64,000 bases of DNA from positions 61,084,253 to 61,148,252 of the forward strand of contig CM043959.1 in NCBI GenBank assembly GCA_014529385.2, written 5' to 3'. How positions within the stretch are numbered: the first letter of the stretch is position 1; every line of letters starts with the position of its first letter. Shown one piece after another: positions 33,001-44,682 of this stretch. The position numbers were made by a program, and so were the translations under genes. This DNA is from Adiantum capillus-veneris. Its lineage: Eukaryota > Streptophyta > Polypodiopsida > Polypodiales > Pteridaceae. Under the pieces are notes generated by a model that saw only the letters and a list, made by a program, of their open reading frames with translations, was not told the origin of the DNA and searched no databases.

Positions 33001-35262
33001 CCCAAGTGCAGGCACCTATAAATAGAAACCACCAATCCCATTTTGGAGGTTTGAAATTTGTTATCTAATTGAACTCTAGTTGGTAGATGCCTTATAGAGC
33101 TTACGAGCACCAATTGTACTTTTGAACTAGTTTATGAATCTGAATCTACATTTTTTAGTTGTCTCAATCCATGCCATTTGAAGTCTTCTGCTTCAATTCT
33201 ATTGTATGTCTAAATTCTCTATCTAGTCTTTTGATATTTGATTCTTTTCATCTAATTTGATATCTGACTCTAAATTTATAGCTCTAGAATAGGTGTCAAT
33301 TGAACAACTCAATCCATTTATCTTTCTAAAACAATGGATAAATACTTAAAAATGTTATGTTGGCAAGTTGAAAAGCTAGCTAGCGATGCACACCCTCTTT
33401 GTCTTTCTTGCTCATTGTTCCTCTCACTCCTTTCCTCACTCACATCGCCATGCCTAAATCCCCCACCCTGCCTCGGCCATTCAAAGTATAGGTCACACGC
33501 TCGTTTATATAAAGGGGTACAAAAATATCACAACCTTGAACCGAGAGAATGGACCTTAGGCCCATGTCACACTGAGCAATCACCCTATTCTCTTTATGTG
33601 TGATCGGACAAGTTTTTGTCTTACTAAGGATTTTATTTACAAGCCACCCTTTCCCATTAGCAAATTGTAATTAGACATGTGCTAAAAATTACAACCCATT
33701 ACGTTGCCATCCCTCATACATTAACACACTACATTGAGCATTGAAATCTTGCAAGTTCTTGATTAGAATCTTCTTGCACTACTCGTGAGTCGTAACCTTA
33801 ATCCCCTTGTGCAATCCCAAATGATAAAGAGAGAGAGAGAGGTTGTGGTGATCAAGCATGTAGACAAAGAGGTCAACCCAGAAGTGATGACCCAAGAATG
33901 TGTTTATAATATCAAAATACTTACATTTATAGCCTCATGTTGGTCGCTACAAATCTTAATTGAATAATCATAGAGGCCATTCTCAATAGCGGTGAGAAAT
34001 AGGTCTTATGCCCACAAAAAGTGGTGCCCTTTTTGCCCATCACATCCCCCAATCTTATCGTAGTAATTGTCGAGATGATCGTTGTTGTGAGAGCATTGGT
34101 ATCACAATTGATATGTATTTCAATTGTATAGATATATCTTCGTATATCTCTTAAGAATAGACATCATCTGTATAGGTTTAGATCTACTAGACTAGCATGC
34201 TCTAAGGAGCCCTAGGTTTCACGCTATGTCCATCAGCTATGCATAGGTTACATGAGCTTGGGGAGGCTCACGGGCAGCTGGTGCAGGGGATGGGAGTAGT
34301 GGGAGATGCTAGGGGACGCATGGCCTAGAGGCATCATTGCATGAGGGGGGAGGATATGCGTTGTACAAGGGTGGGGGTTCTCTTCGGGTGTGAGGAGCTT
34401 GGTCACTCTATGCCTCCTGGTGCATGCGATGTACTTGGCCATATCATATTTTGTTTTGAGGTTTGGCAACAACCCCTCCCTCAGTCGCGGGAGATTCCAA
34501 CTTGCCTCATCTAGTTCGTGTCTGTGCTATGAAGTGTTTTGACACGATCTGCGCTATGTCAATCTTTGCTTTGTGGTGCTTTTGATTCAGTGTGTGGTTT
34601 GGGGCTTGGTCCGCCCTGTTGCATTGGCGTGCATGGCATTGGATGGATTCCTAATGGGGCATGCGGATGTTGTTATGGTTCTTTTCATAGCGAACGCCTT
34701 CAAATCTCGTGGTTCTCGGTTCTCTGCTCGCACGTTGGTGACCTGTTACTTTTGTCGCTACTTCTTGGTGTTCTTATTGATTCATAGCGGTCGAGGTCTG
34801 GCTGGTGGAGACCCGTTCCAATCTGGTTCGATGGAGATAAATTTTTATGGTCTTTGGGATGCAAGTTTGATTTGTTTTGTCTCTAGCTACTTGAGGCACG
34901 GGGTGCTCTGGTGGCAGAAGAGCTCCTAATAGGTGGCACCTCTTGAGTCTTAGCTAGGTGCTGAGGACTATGGGCCCGTATCCCTTCTCGGAATGTAGAT
35001 TTTTGTTATGGTATCGAGGGTGGCACATTGATTAGCTATGTACTTGGATATTATTCGGTCAATGGGGTGTCTTCCCTTTTTTAGCCAATGTACTTGATCT
35101 ATGATGTTGTGCGATGTACTCGTCTCTTGCTATCGTGTGGACTTGCTATTTGGATACTCTGGCTTGGTTTTAAGTAGGGTTTTGGCTTGTAAATTTTTTG
35201 GTGATTATAAATATAACATCATTCACATATTGTAAGTTTTGCATTTTTTTATTTTTTTTTAA
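33001..35262. other. No recognisable gene
   Basis: Mixed AT-rich sequence. A 118-codon hydrophobic frame at 34,573-34,929 and its overlapping shadows show no motif. No repeat was matched elsewhere in the window. Confidence 0.45.
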
Positions 35263-35277
35263 GACATCATCTTATTC

Positions 35278-35363
35278 ATAAAATCTACATGTGTATTAGG
35301 AAGAATTTTTTAAATACCTCATAAAATCTACATGTGTATTAGGAAGAATTTTTTAAATACCTC
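35278..35363. repeat. Perfect 43-bp tandem duplication
   Basis: ATAAAATCTACATGTGTATT through AAATACCTC occurs at 35,278-35,320 and again at 35,321-35,363, with no difference seen. Confidence 0.92.
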
Positions 35364-35762
35364 TTAATACATGCGATATCGAAAACTTCATAAAGATGAG
35401 CATTCAATTTTTTTTCTAGGTGGTAGAATCTGATAGTCTATATCATCATCACCATGTGCCCTTACTGCATTAATTGGGGCTATTGAGAGCCTCGTTTTCT
35501 CGAGTCCTTTCTGCTGAGCCAATATGGCTTACCCAATCTCTCAACTATGGATCTGACAAGACGAGCATTTGTGCATTTTTTTTTCATGTATTCATGCATT
35601 CATTGCATATTCATCATATCCAAGAAGTAGTTTGTTGAGGTAGGCACGGTGAAATCATGATGGAGACTAGCATTGAACTCTTCCTTCTTGGCCTTGTCTT
35701 ACCTTTCCAATTGCCTTGAATAATATGTCCTCCTACATATTATTAGTTTTTAACCTCAATTT

Positions 35763-35803
35763 TTCTTCTTCTTCTTCTTCTTCTTCTCTCTCTCTCTCTC
35801 TAG
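35763..35803. repeat. (CTT)n(CT)n microsatellite
   Basis: A TTC-type run followed by a CT run. Confidence 0.9.
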
Positions 35804-36642
35804 CATGGGCATCTCTGCCTCAAGCTACCTAAACTAATACTTTAGTGCAAGAAATCATAGAGGCAAAGGTAGACGAGTTGTTAAGTTGTCCATGTATCCA
35901 CAATGCAATAGTCTTTTGGATGGTACTAATAGTTTAGATAATTGCTAGCGTGTGTGTGGGTGTGTGTGTGAGAGAGAGAGAGAGCGAGAAGCGCCAAACA
36001 AAGACGTGTGAGGAGACCACAAAGAGGAGGGCTCTCACGTCTTGTCTGAGGATCACCTTAAAAAAACGTGGAGTGGCACATTTCATGGTGGGCTACATGA
36101 AGTGTCGATTCCCATAGAAAACACCATTGCTAGAGGTGGTGAGAGTGTCACTCGTAAACATTATAGAGAAGCTATTCTTCATACATGGATTGCGCAGGGA
36201 ATACATGGACTGTGCATGGAGCAATTTAATTATGCAACCTTCCATTAGGTCTCCCCAATCTCAGAAAATTAAAAATTCTTTCAAAGCATATTAAGTGCAT
36301 AAGTGAAGGGTCAGTTTCAGAAATAAAAAGAGAGACCAAGGTGGAAAGTAAAAAGATGGATGAAGATCGAATGGATGAAGATCGAAAGTCAAAAGAACTT
36401 TTGTGTCCATATAAAGAGGTGTTTCTTTTTTTTTTTTTTTTAGCGTTTTCTTATCTCTCTCTCTCTCAAATGCAATGTTGTATCTATCCTTCCAAGCTAA
36501 TACTATTGTAAATCTACATGTTCCGTCTCATTGTCCGTTGCTACATGCTATAGACTAGTGCATCGTTTTTGCTGTTGAGAGAATCTTTAAATTAGAAAAA
36601 ACAAAGGAATACCTTTTAATTCTTGTGATTAGGAATACCTTT

Positions 36643-37003
36643 TCAAGACTTTTCTCATCGTTGTGTTGTTGCTATATATGAAAAGGAGACTTCAAGGAAC
36701 AAGAGAGACTACTTGTCACTTGAAACTATGGTTTTCATTTAAAAACTACGAGAAGATTTTGATGATTTTTTTATTTTTATTTTTTGGGCAAAACTCACAA
36801 TTGTTAGTGAATTATATTGATTAACCCAAAAAAATACAAGGTCTTGTCATGCTCGTGTTGAGCCATGACATCATCCAGGGACCAAAATTACATCAGTTTT
36901 TGAAGACTTTTCTTATAGTTGTGTTGTTGCTACATATGAAAAGGAGACTTCAAGGAATAAGAGAGACTACTTCTTACTTGAAACTATGGTTTTCATTTAA
37001 AAA
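36643..37003. repeat. Two direct copies of a ~103-bp segment
   Basis: 36,643-36,745 and 36,901-37,003 share AAGGAGACTTCAAGGAA and TGAAACTATGGTTTTCATTT with few differences, separated by about 155 bp. They do not show TG...CA LTR ends, so this is probably a local duplication. Confidence 0.85.
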
Positions 37004-37061
37004 GAAATTGCTTTTCTTTTCAAGCCACCATATATAATCACAACACTCACTTTTCCCACCA

Positions 37062-37075
37062 AAGCTCTCTCTCTC

Positions 37076-37112
<37 letters not shown>

Positions 37113-37113
37113 A
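37062..37113. repeat. (CT)n microsatellite
   Basis: CT run with one CC interruption, just outside the left end of the inverted-repeat element at 37,150. Confidence 0.9.
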
Positions 37114-37149
37114 CACATACACACACCCCCTCCCCCTACACACACCCTC

Positions 37150-37642
37150 GTCACTATTTGACACCTCCCTAGGGAGGTGGGATCAATGGCCCACATTAAG
37201 CATCACGAGGTGTTGCAATCTAGGCCGTCCGATCGCCATTTGTACTAAGTGTGAACGAAGAGTGAACTCAGGAGGTATGTGCACCACATCGAATCTGCTG
37301 TGAACTCAACGTGAACAAAGTTTGATCTTGGTGTGAACTCAGGGGAGGGTCTGCACATCACACCAAATTTGGTGTGAACTCGGTGTGAAGTAGGTGTGAA
37401 CTAGACGTAAACTTGTCCGCAACGCGTGATCTATAAACTTACCACACACATACCTTTACAAATGTGTGATAGCCTAGTGGTTAGAGTTTCTATGGGGGAG
37501 AGGGTAGCGGGTAGCGGGTTCAAGCCTTGAATCCAAAAAAATTGGAAATCTTTTGCATTCCCTAGGCAATCCAATGGTCACAATCAACCGGTGATCGTAA
37601 GCCATTGATCCCACCTCCCAAAAGGAGGTATCAATTAGTGAC
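37150..37642. mobile_element. 493-bp element with ~40-bp terminal inverted repeats
   Basis: The left end GTCACTATTTGACACCTCCC continues to GGGATCAATGG (37,189). The right end, read in reverse complement, gives GTCACTAATTGATACCTCC and GGGATCAATGG. The interior holds repeated GTGTGAACT words and, at 37,464-37,532, a tRNA-like module. A clear target duplication was not found, so the superfamily is unassigned. It has MITE-like size and structure. Confidence 0.7.
37464..37532 (+). other. tRNA-like (A box/B box) module
   Basis: TGATAGCCTAGTGGTTAGAG resembles a pol III A box, and GCGGGTTCAAGCCTTGAATCC-type sequence about 35 bp later resembles a B box (GGTTCAAGCC). It is not a complete tRNA gene. 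A tRNA-derived SINE head captured inside the inverted-repeat element is the likely explanation. Confidence 0.5.
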
Positions 37643-38004
37643 ATGGCACACCTGTCACCCACACATATGAGATGAAGAGAAATATTTTGTTACATAGAAC
37701 AAAGCATATACCCCGCCCCCTCTTTTCCTCCCCCTTTTTTTGCGGATAAAGTGCTTAGGGAATTCACTCTACATAAAACAATCATGTCACATTCATTCAA
37801 GGGGTATTATCAAACCCCTTGCCTGTTAATTTTGCATAATTATAATACACATTTTTCCATTTAATTTGTAAGTTTATCCTCTTAAATGACACCCCTTTCT
37901 AAATATAAAGGTAACAATTTTTGGGATTAGAAATAATATTTTGTTGAAATCATGTGATAGGTACATATATCATAGGTGACCTCCTTGTGCCTAGCGGATA
38001 CTAG

Positions 38005-38415
38005 TAGGGTAGAGGAGCCAGTAAGTGGTTGGGCCCCAAAGGAGAGCCCTCTCTACCCCCAATAAAAAAGACAAAGTTGCACCAAGGGCAAGCTCTTCTC
38101 GTGCGCGTAGTGGTTAGCTCACAGCTGAGGTGTTGTTTTCCAATACGGGGATGGGAGGGTTCAATCCGTGCTGCCATTAACATTTCCATTTACCCCCGGT
38201 GTCGTCTTCCTACTGGTGCTGGATTTTGTTACACACGAATTCAAAGATATGCTACACATTTTCACGACACTCCGTCGTAGCTGGTGCCACCTTTTGTTGT
38301 TGCTGCGCCCACGCGAGAGCTTCTTGCTGCCCCCTCTCTCGCTGAAAACAGTGAAGGAAACCTCCCTCAGCACCTGCTTCAACTTCGTCGTCTCTATAGT
38401 GGCTCCTCTACCCTA
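38005..38415 (+). mobile_element. Pogo-derived MITE, copy 1 (TA target)
   Basis: 407 bp (38,007-38,413) from GGGTAGAGGAGCCAGTA to TGGCTCCTCTACCC, flanked by TA on each side. The termini match the large pogo-like element at 46,057-57,256. The interior carries a tRNA-like module (A-box-like GCGTAGTGGTTAGCTC; B-box-like AGGGTTCAATCC, about 38,097-38,168). A near-copy lies inverted at 58,468-58,871. Open frames across it are shared by both copies but contain stops and no domain. Confidence 0.85.
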
Positions 38416-38491
38416 TAACCTATCAACATTCAAAAACCTTGCTTTTCCTTCATATACGATGACAATTCCTTTAACACACTCAACGCCATTG

Positions 38492-38494
38492 TAG

Positions 38495-38553
<59 letters not shown>
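38492..38553. repeat. (CT)n microsatellite
   Basis: About 60 bp of CT. Confidence 0.92.
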
Positions 38554-38556
<3 letters not shown>

Positions 38557-39375
38557 ATACCATTTTTTAAGACTTGAATTGGAAAACTATTTTGACGATC
38601 AAAATTTATGCAAAAATACAAGCTATAATACTAGGATTTATAAATGTGTTGATTGTGAATATAAGGTCCAATGGATCTAAAACCATGATTTTTGGCTTTC
38701 TAAAAGAAGCTTCAGAAGAGTCAGACATGCATTTAAAATTTTATTATTCCCATTGCTCATAGAACCTACCTTTTCCATCACCTAGGTCCCCCTTCTGTGA
38801 CATTATGTGGTCTTCTTCTGTCTATTGTGTGAGTAATTGATTGTATCTTGTTCGATTTGACAGTGATGGGATGGCTCCCCTAGTTAGGCCTTGGCTTCCT
38901 ATAATTATTTTTGCTCTCTAGACTCTATAATTCTTTTTGTTCTTTTCATTAGGGCCAAAAATGACTCAAAAAGGGCTGTTTGTTAATCTAAGGATTAAGG
39001 AATAGTCCAATAGTTATTTGACACGTATACAAAAGTATGGCACTCTTGTCTCCTCTATTGTGGGGTTTGGTGGTCCTATTTTGACAGAGAACCGCTAAAT
39101 GTCTTGATCACATTGTTGAAACTGCTATATTTGGGTGATTTCGGCGAGAGAGCTCATTAAATTTGTGGCTCAAAGCAATGAAGTCTCATCTATTTTATAT
39201 TTCACAAAAGCGTTGTCAAAAGATACGAAATCTATGTCAGAAGGCTCTCAAAACAAGAGCATTAATGACAAATCACCTACTTTTTTCAAACGTATACCTT
39301 TCTCGCTCTCTAGTTTGGGAGAGGTTTTAAGTCTTTCCGTCTATACTTTCTTTCTTCTCTAATCTCTGAGTTTCC
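38554..39375. other. No recognisable gene
   Basis: AT-rich; short frames only, none with a motif. Confidence 0.5.
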
Positions 39376-40583
39376 ATGGCGTCTTTTGCACGTCGCCCTT
39401 CACATAACATAACTTCTTGTGACTTTCATAACACTAGAGAGGATGGTCTTTGGAAGTCCATATCTTTTCGTGTAAATGACTAGGTAACAATGCTTCCTTC
39501 ATGCAAAGGTGTACACAGAGTGAAGAGAACTAAACACGATAAAGTAAAAAACCATTGGAAAGGTCGTGTTCTTGCTTTCAAAGTGACTGACAATGGCTGA
39601 CTAGCTAAGGTTCAACATGTGTACATGGCCAAGGATATGGTGTTAGACTGGGAAGAACATCCCACACTGCATTCTTACTGTAAGTACAAAAAAAACTATT
39701 TGATACAGCGAATTTTTTCATTATCCCATTGTTTTTCTCATTTTTTGATTCCATTCCAGATATATTTACTTCAACAGCTGTGGAATGGCATCCTGTGAAG
39801 AGTCTAAGTGGGACGTTCAAAGCAATGCATAAAGGGATTGCAGATGCTATGTATGCTGACAAGCCACCTTCCTTTTACAAAACAATGGATTTGTTTGTCT
39901 ATTTTTCAGAATACAAAGTTCCATCACGAGAAGGTGCATATGGAGAACTACATCACTTACCCGTTTCCACCATAAGTTCACTTGACTGCGAAGCTCCTGA
40001 TGCATGTACTATATCAAGCTTCAAATCCAAGATCAAAGAAGACATCCTTAAAGCTATGTCTCCGGGCACGATATCAAGAAGGATTAAATTTCAATGGTTC
40101 TTGCCTATACATGTCTTTGTGGCATGTTTCAAAACAATGGATTTGCAGAGGACAAAGACGATGTGGCTTAATAGAAGACTTTCTATGACTGAACTGGATA
40201 ATGTTCTTGGAGACGGATGGAGCACCAAAGAAACTTTCCATATTGGTGACAATATTAGTTGTAGAGTAAGCCCAAATTCTATGTCTATCTCATATCAACT
40301 ATGTCGTCAATCATTAGTTCTGGGCTACGACTATAGGAGATGGAGAAGAAAATTAGGTAGCTGGGTTCCTCTGGACTCCGAGGAAAATTGTCCAGAGTTT
40401 GAACTAAAGGTCACAGTCCATCCACACACCGAGTATAGAAGCCTGATAGTAACAACAAATTGGAGACTAAATGATGTTAGAGAATCTCTTGAGTTTCTTG
40501 ATGAAACATCTCCCGAGTATAGATTCAAAGTGGATGAAATTGTGGTGAGCACAAGGATGGAGAATTCAACCTCTTGCATCTGA
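39376..40583 (+). CDS. Unknown two-exon-like ORF, possibly element-borne
   Basis: A first segment (39,376-39,680, MASFARRPSHNITSCDFHNT...) has two stops, then a 284-codon uninterrupted frame runs 39,729-40,583. The long frame contains FKAMHKGIADAMYADKPPSF, FQWFLPIHVFVACFK and YDYRRWRRKLGSWVPLD. Composition is that of a soluble protein. I recognise no domain. A possible intron (GTAAGTACAAA at 39,681; acceptor near 39,760) could join the two parts. It converges on the Ulp1-like gene at 40,849 and may be a passenger of the same element. The 3' frame is intact, which is unusual in this window. Confidence 0.4.
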
Positions 40584-40848
40584 TTCACATGCCTTCCCCC
40601 AAAAAGAGTTGTATTTGAGCCACTTGCAAGGACTTGAAAAAACAAGTTCAATATTGATTATTTTGCAAATATATTTATCTTTCCTCTACTTATGTTGTTT
40701 TAAACTTACATGACATCATGATACACATTTAAGAATCGACAGTTGGGTATTAAGTATTTGAAGTACAAAATTATGAATCACCAAAGGGTATATATATATG
40801 TTCATATGGACAAAATGAACAAAAGTGTACATAGCTTTTGTGGACTAT

Positions 40849-42282
40849 TCAATCATGAAATTCCACTTTTCTTTTTGCCTGAGAGGATTTTGCATCCTCA
40901 GAGACCCTTTTCCTTTTGTGTTCAGAAGGGGGTGAAAGTTCAAGAGTGGGTGGTGGTGGTGACTTGGCAAGGGTTGGTGCTTTGGACCCCTTAGGGCTTG
41001 GCACGGGTGACTTGGTAGGGGTTGGTGCTTTGGGCTCCTTAGGACTGGCTGGCTTGGGTGATTTGGCAGCTTTCCTTGGCAACATGAATGGTAGCTTGAA
41101 AGGTGAGCTAGGTGCCTCCCCCTTATTGTTCTTAAGTGTGCAACGCTTTTGAACCTTGAATTTCAATGGTGAGTGGAATGGATGGCCCTTTGTATCTGCT
41201 CTTTTTTTTGCAGGGCTCTTAGTGGGACTCTTTCCCTTGGCAGTCTTCTTAGTGGGACTCTTCCCCTTGGCAGGGATCTTCTTTTTGGTAGGACTCTTCC
41301 CCTTGGCAAGGATCTTCTTCTTCGTGGGACTCTTCCCCTTGGCATGACTCTTCTTGTGATCCTTTTTCTTTGTATGGATCTTCTTTGCAGGATTGTTCTT
41401 CTTTTGATCCATTTTCTTTGCATCCAAACCTTTGGTGGCTCTACCTTTCTTTGGTGGCAAAGGAGAATCTGGATCATTTGGATTTATTGATCTTTCCAAA
41501 ACCATAGAAACAACCTTCTCTCTCACCCACGTGACCCAAGACTCTGGATAGTCATGCAACTGAAAAAAATAGAAAAAGGAACTAAAGGACATGAGAACAT
41601 ACATACATAAAACATCAAAATAAATACATGAACCACACTTACAGTGAGTGTAGTCATCCGGCACCTTGACTCAAGATATCTCCATGCATTTGCAAGCACC
41701 CTCCATCCACAAGATGTTGAGTCTGTCTGTAAAGGCACTTTTTGATTGTAGTACTTGAAAGCTTCTATATTGTAATCCTTATTTGTGGTACTCAGGTGAC
41801 CAACAATAAGTTTGGCAGCACTGCAAGAAGACATTGAATCAAAAAGCTACTAATAGAAAACAATGGGCCATCATCAAGCATAGATTATGCTTCATACTTA
41901 CAGTTTACTTTTCCCATGGATACTTGACAATGAATTCATAAATATAATATCTTTCTCCAAAAGATTGAAGATAATAAGACTCTAATTTCCTCTACAAAAT
42001 AAAAAACAATTAGCTAAGAATACCACAAAATGTTAAAAATAACATGTAAGGAGTTAAGAATTACCCTTCAACATGGGGGTATATTATGTAATTGCAGGTC
42101 AGCATATTAAAATCATCAAAAAAACTTGAAAGGGTTCCTTGCTGGTTAAAAAGGCACTGTGTCACTAGAGGGTCAAGTATGGCAATTTGCATAGCTAGAG
42201 CCTCTGGAAGATCCCTCATAAGACACCTGGAAAAGGAAACACAAGCCCCAATGAGCCCCTTGTGCCTGTTTGCCTTGCACAT
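40849..42282 (-). pseudogene. Ulp1-like (C48) protease with histone-H1-like basic tail
   Basis: Minus-strand exons: about 42,282-42,064, 41,992-41,897, 41,820-41,643 and 41,559-40,849, joined by GT...AG boundaries (donor after PHVEG; acceptors TTTTGTAG and TTCTTGCAG). Ulp1 landmarks in order: GN-stop-SLIIFNLLEKD where G-H-W is expected, IIFMNSLSSIHGK where Asp is expected at the Asn, and VPLQTDSTSCGWRVLANAW with the Gln and nucleophilic Cys kept. His and Asp of the triad are thus lost and Trp is a TAG stop. The last exon adds about 200 residues with four AKGKSPTK repeats and further SPKP/SPTK-type motifs, as in DNA-binding H1 tails. Ulp1 proteases remove SUMO, and copies are known in several plant transposons. 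Confidence 0.7.
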
Positions 42283-42385
42283 GCACTAATAATTAGCAAA
42301 GCAACACATACCTGAGATAGATATAGAGCACAGTGTCACCAAGCTCAATTTTATTGACACAGAAGAAGAGTCAAAAGAGGAGTTT

Positions 42386-43165
42386 TTGGCACCTGATCTT
42401 CATACATCCAATAAAGATTTCTTGCCTGCTCCTGATGCACTTGCTGTATGCATGAGAAGAGTGGAAGAGGAAAAACCTTTCCTCAAAGATGAGGATTTTG
42501 AGAAGAGGCTTGTTGAGCTTGGCATCCAATCTTTTGGCAGAGACTTTAAGCTGAAAAAAATTGGAAAATAAGTTGACATAAGAGAGATGATCGGATCATG
42601 CAATCTCCTTCAAGAAAAAGTCATTGCCGAAGATGAATTGCAAAAGGTGATCTCCCTACTGAAATCTTTCTTTTTTTTCAAGTTAGTTTTAATTACTCAT
42701 TGTCTTGTTTTGCAGATTGAACTCCTTGACAAAGACAATTTTCTTGGGAGATTTAAAGGCTCAAGAGGGAAAGCAATAGAGGGCTCTTCAAGAAGGGATG
42801 CCTCCTCTCTCATGCACTACATGCCTACATTGGATAGTGCCACCTTCCGTGCTTTCCACATGCAGTATTCTGAAGATCCTGAGTTGCCAATGTTTGCACA
42901 GAAGATATTGTCACGGTTTTTAGGGTACACTCCCCTTCAAATCAATGCAAACAAGATCATGCTACTTGAGAGAGCAGCAGCACTTCGAATGTTTGGATAT
43001 TCTGCAGGATTCAATGCCTCAAGAGCAAGATACTTTCTTTGCTACTCTAGCTATGCAGCAGCAGCTGAGGAGACAAATGTCAACCTTCTTGGGGGCTATA
43101 AAAGAAGAAAGTTTTTGAGATATAGGGGTGACATGCCTAGAGATATTAAAAAAATCAAAAACTGA
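42386..43165 (+). CDS. Unknown spliced ORF between Ulp1-like gene and transposase
   Basis: Exon A, 42,386-42,646, runs MAPDLHTSNKDFLPAPDALA to EDELQK with one TAA at 42,569. A GT...AG intron (about 42,648-42,716, TTGTTTTGCAG acceptor) then joins IELLDKDNFLGRFKGSRGKA and continues open to 43,165. C-terminal features are an Arg/Lys-rich end (GGYKRRKFLRYRGDMPRDIK) and an Ala-rich helix. No family recognised. Opposite strand to both neighbours. It may be an element accessory gene. Confidence 0.4.
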
Positions 43166-43315
43166 TGTAAATTTGACAATTTTTTGCACCAAAATATCTT
43201 TTTTGAATTTGGATCTCTTTAGAAGGATTCAGTACAAAGTTTCAAAGTGAAGCATTAATCTCATATCTGTGGTTGAGCAGCATGGTTGTTTGATCTCATC
43301 TGTTGTAATTGCCTC

Positions 43316-44682
43316 CTATAGAACCAATTGAATAATTCCTTTAGTGCATTGCTCCTTCTTTGTCCACCTCCCTTTCTCGTACATTTGAAAAAAGAAGTCC
43401 TCGCTTAATAGTGAGATTTTTCCATTCCCTGAGTGTTCCATGTTGCAAGGGGTCCTTGTTTTGAAAAATATGATCCATGCAAGTACAAAATATGCTAAAA
43501 ACAAAAAAAAGTTAGTTGAACTCAATAGGATGCAAAGTAAAATACTATCCAGACTTTCGAAAGTAATTGAATACTCACCAAGTAATATGTGATGTCTTTT
43601 GCTCCCCAAGCATCTGTAATAGCAGTTATTAAAAGCTTTACTGTCTTTTTAAAGTCATCTGCATAAGTAGCACAGCTAACTTGTTGTCTCAAAACTTTCA
43701 AAAAATTGTCGAGCTTCTTCCACACTTCCATGCGTTTGTTGGCTACATTTGGTCTATTTTTGACATTGGTTATTATAACACAAAGATCCTTCCAGCAATT
43801 CCACATAGCATCAACTTGTTTGTTGTCATGGTTACTCAAAAATCTTCTGGCTTTTGCTCCACCCATTGAAACATCTTGCAAAACATCACCGGTTCCTTTT
43901 GAAAGAGTGGGATCTTTTTTTAGATGCACTTGTCCACCATGAAAACCGATTTGAGAGAGCAAAGCCTCGCATTTTTCTATGCACTCGTCTGCAAGTTTAG
44001 TTGGCTTAATAGAATATGCATAGTCAAGATGGAGTAGAAGCAATTTGTCCAAGATTCTAATCTCTGCATGCATTGTGCATATATGTACATTTTTTAAATC
44101 TATTGTTAGAATTGGATCCCAAATCATAGAAGACGATGGGTAGTCGATGACGTTAACACTATTCCTCAATGGTGATTTTCCAACCTCGTGTTCTGCAAGC
44201 CATCCTTTTGTTCCAGTGCTTGCCATGCAATATAGACATGGATACTTGGTATTGGCACCTCCACATACACCAAACATGCACTTTAATGCTTTTAGGTCGG
44301 CACTCAAGTGCCATTCTACAAAAAAGTCACCCATGCCATCTACACAGAGTTTTTCACGTGCATTTTGGTCCTGTATAACAGAAGGGATATCGGTCTACAA
44401 AAACAGCCATTTCAATGTATCGTGATTTTCTACTGGTATTTGAGCTGCTCTGATCCACCAAAGTTCCATTTCTGATTGAGTTTTGTGGTATGGGGAATCA
44501 AGCTTACCTTGGCTATAGTCCAATGCTCTATTCATAAGGGATATGGATACTCTTTCCATTTTTTGACATTTTGGAATTTGAGCTTCATCCAATTTCAGAA
44601 CAAATATAAATTTTCCTTCAAAATCTACTTCTTGCATATTATAGTATCTCACCATAGCAGATTGAACAGTTTTTATACTCAT
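43316..44682 (-). pseudogene. RNase H-fold (DDE-type) transposase-like, C-terminal part
   Basis: 44,682-44,395: FEGKFIFVLKLDEAQIPKC, SISLMNRALDYS, IPVENHDTLKWLFL. After a short gap at 44,397-44,335 the protein continues: DGMGDFFVEWHLSADLKALK, CMFGVCGGANTKYPCLYC, IDLKNVHICTMHAEIRILDK, and a C-terminal helical part to about 43,560, then a poorly conserved tail. The spacing (strand with first Asp, then about 80 residues to a second Asp in SADLKAL followed by C-x2-C) is that of a DDE transposase core. I cannot place it in a named superfamily with certainty. Glu of the triad is not assigned. The 270-codon middle segment is uninterrupted. Confidence 0.5.

Noticed and set aside
34573-34929. Membrane protein gene (hydrophobic 118 codons)
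   Set aside because: Overlapping frames of similar length, no motif, no good upstream context.
36643-37003. LTR pair of a tiny element
   Set aside because: Copies lack TG...CA ends, primer site and target duplication.
37464-38168. Functional tRNA genes
   Set aside because: A- and B-box-like words are present, but no complete cloverleaf or acceptor stem was seen.
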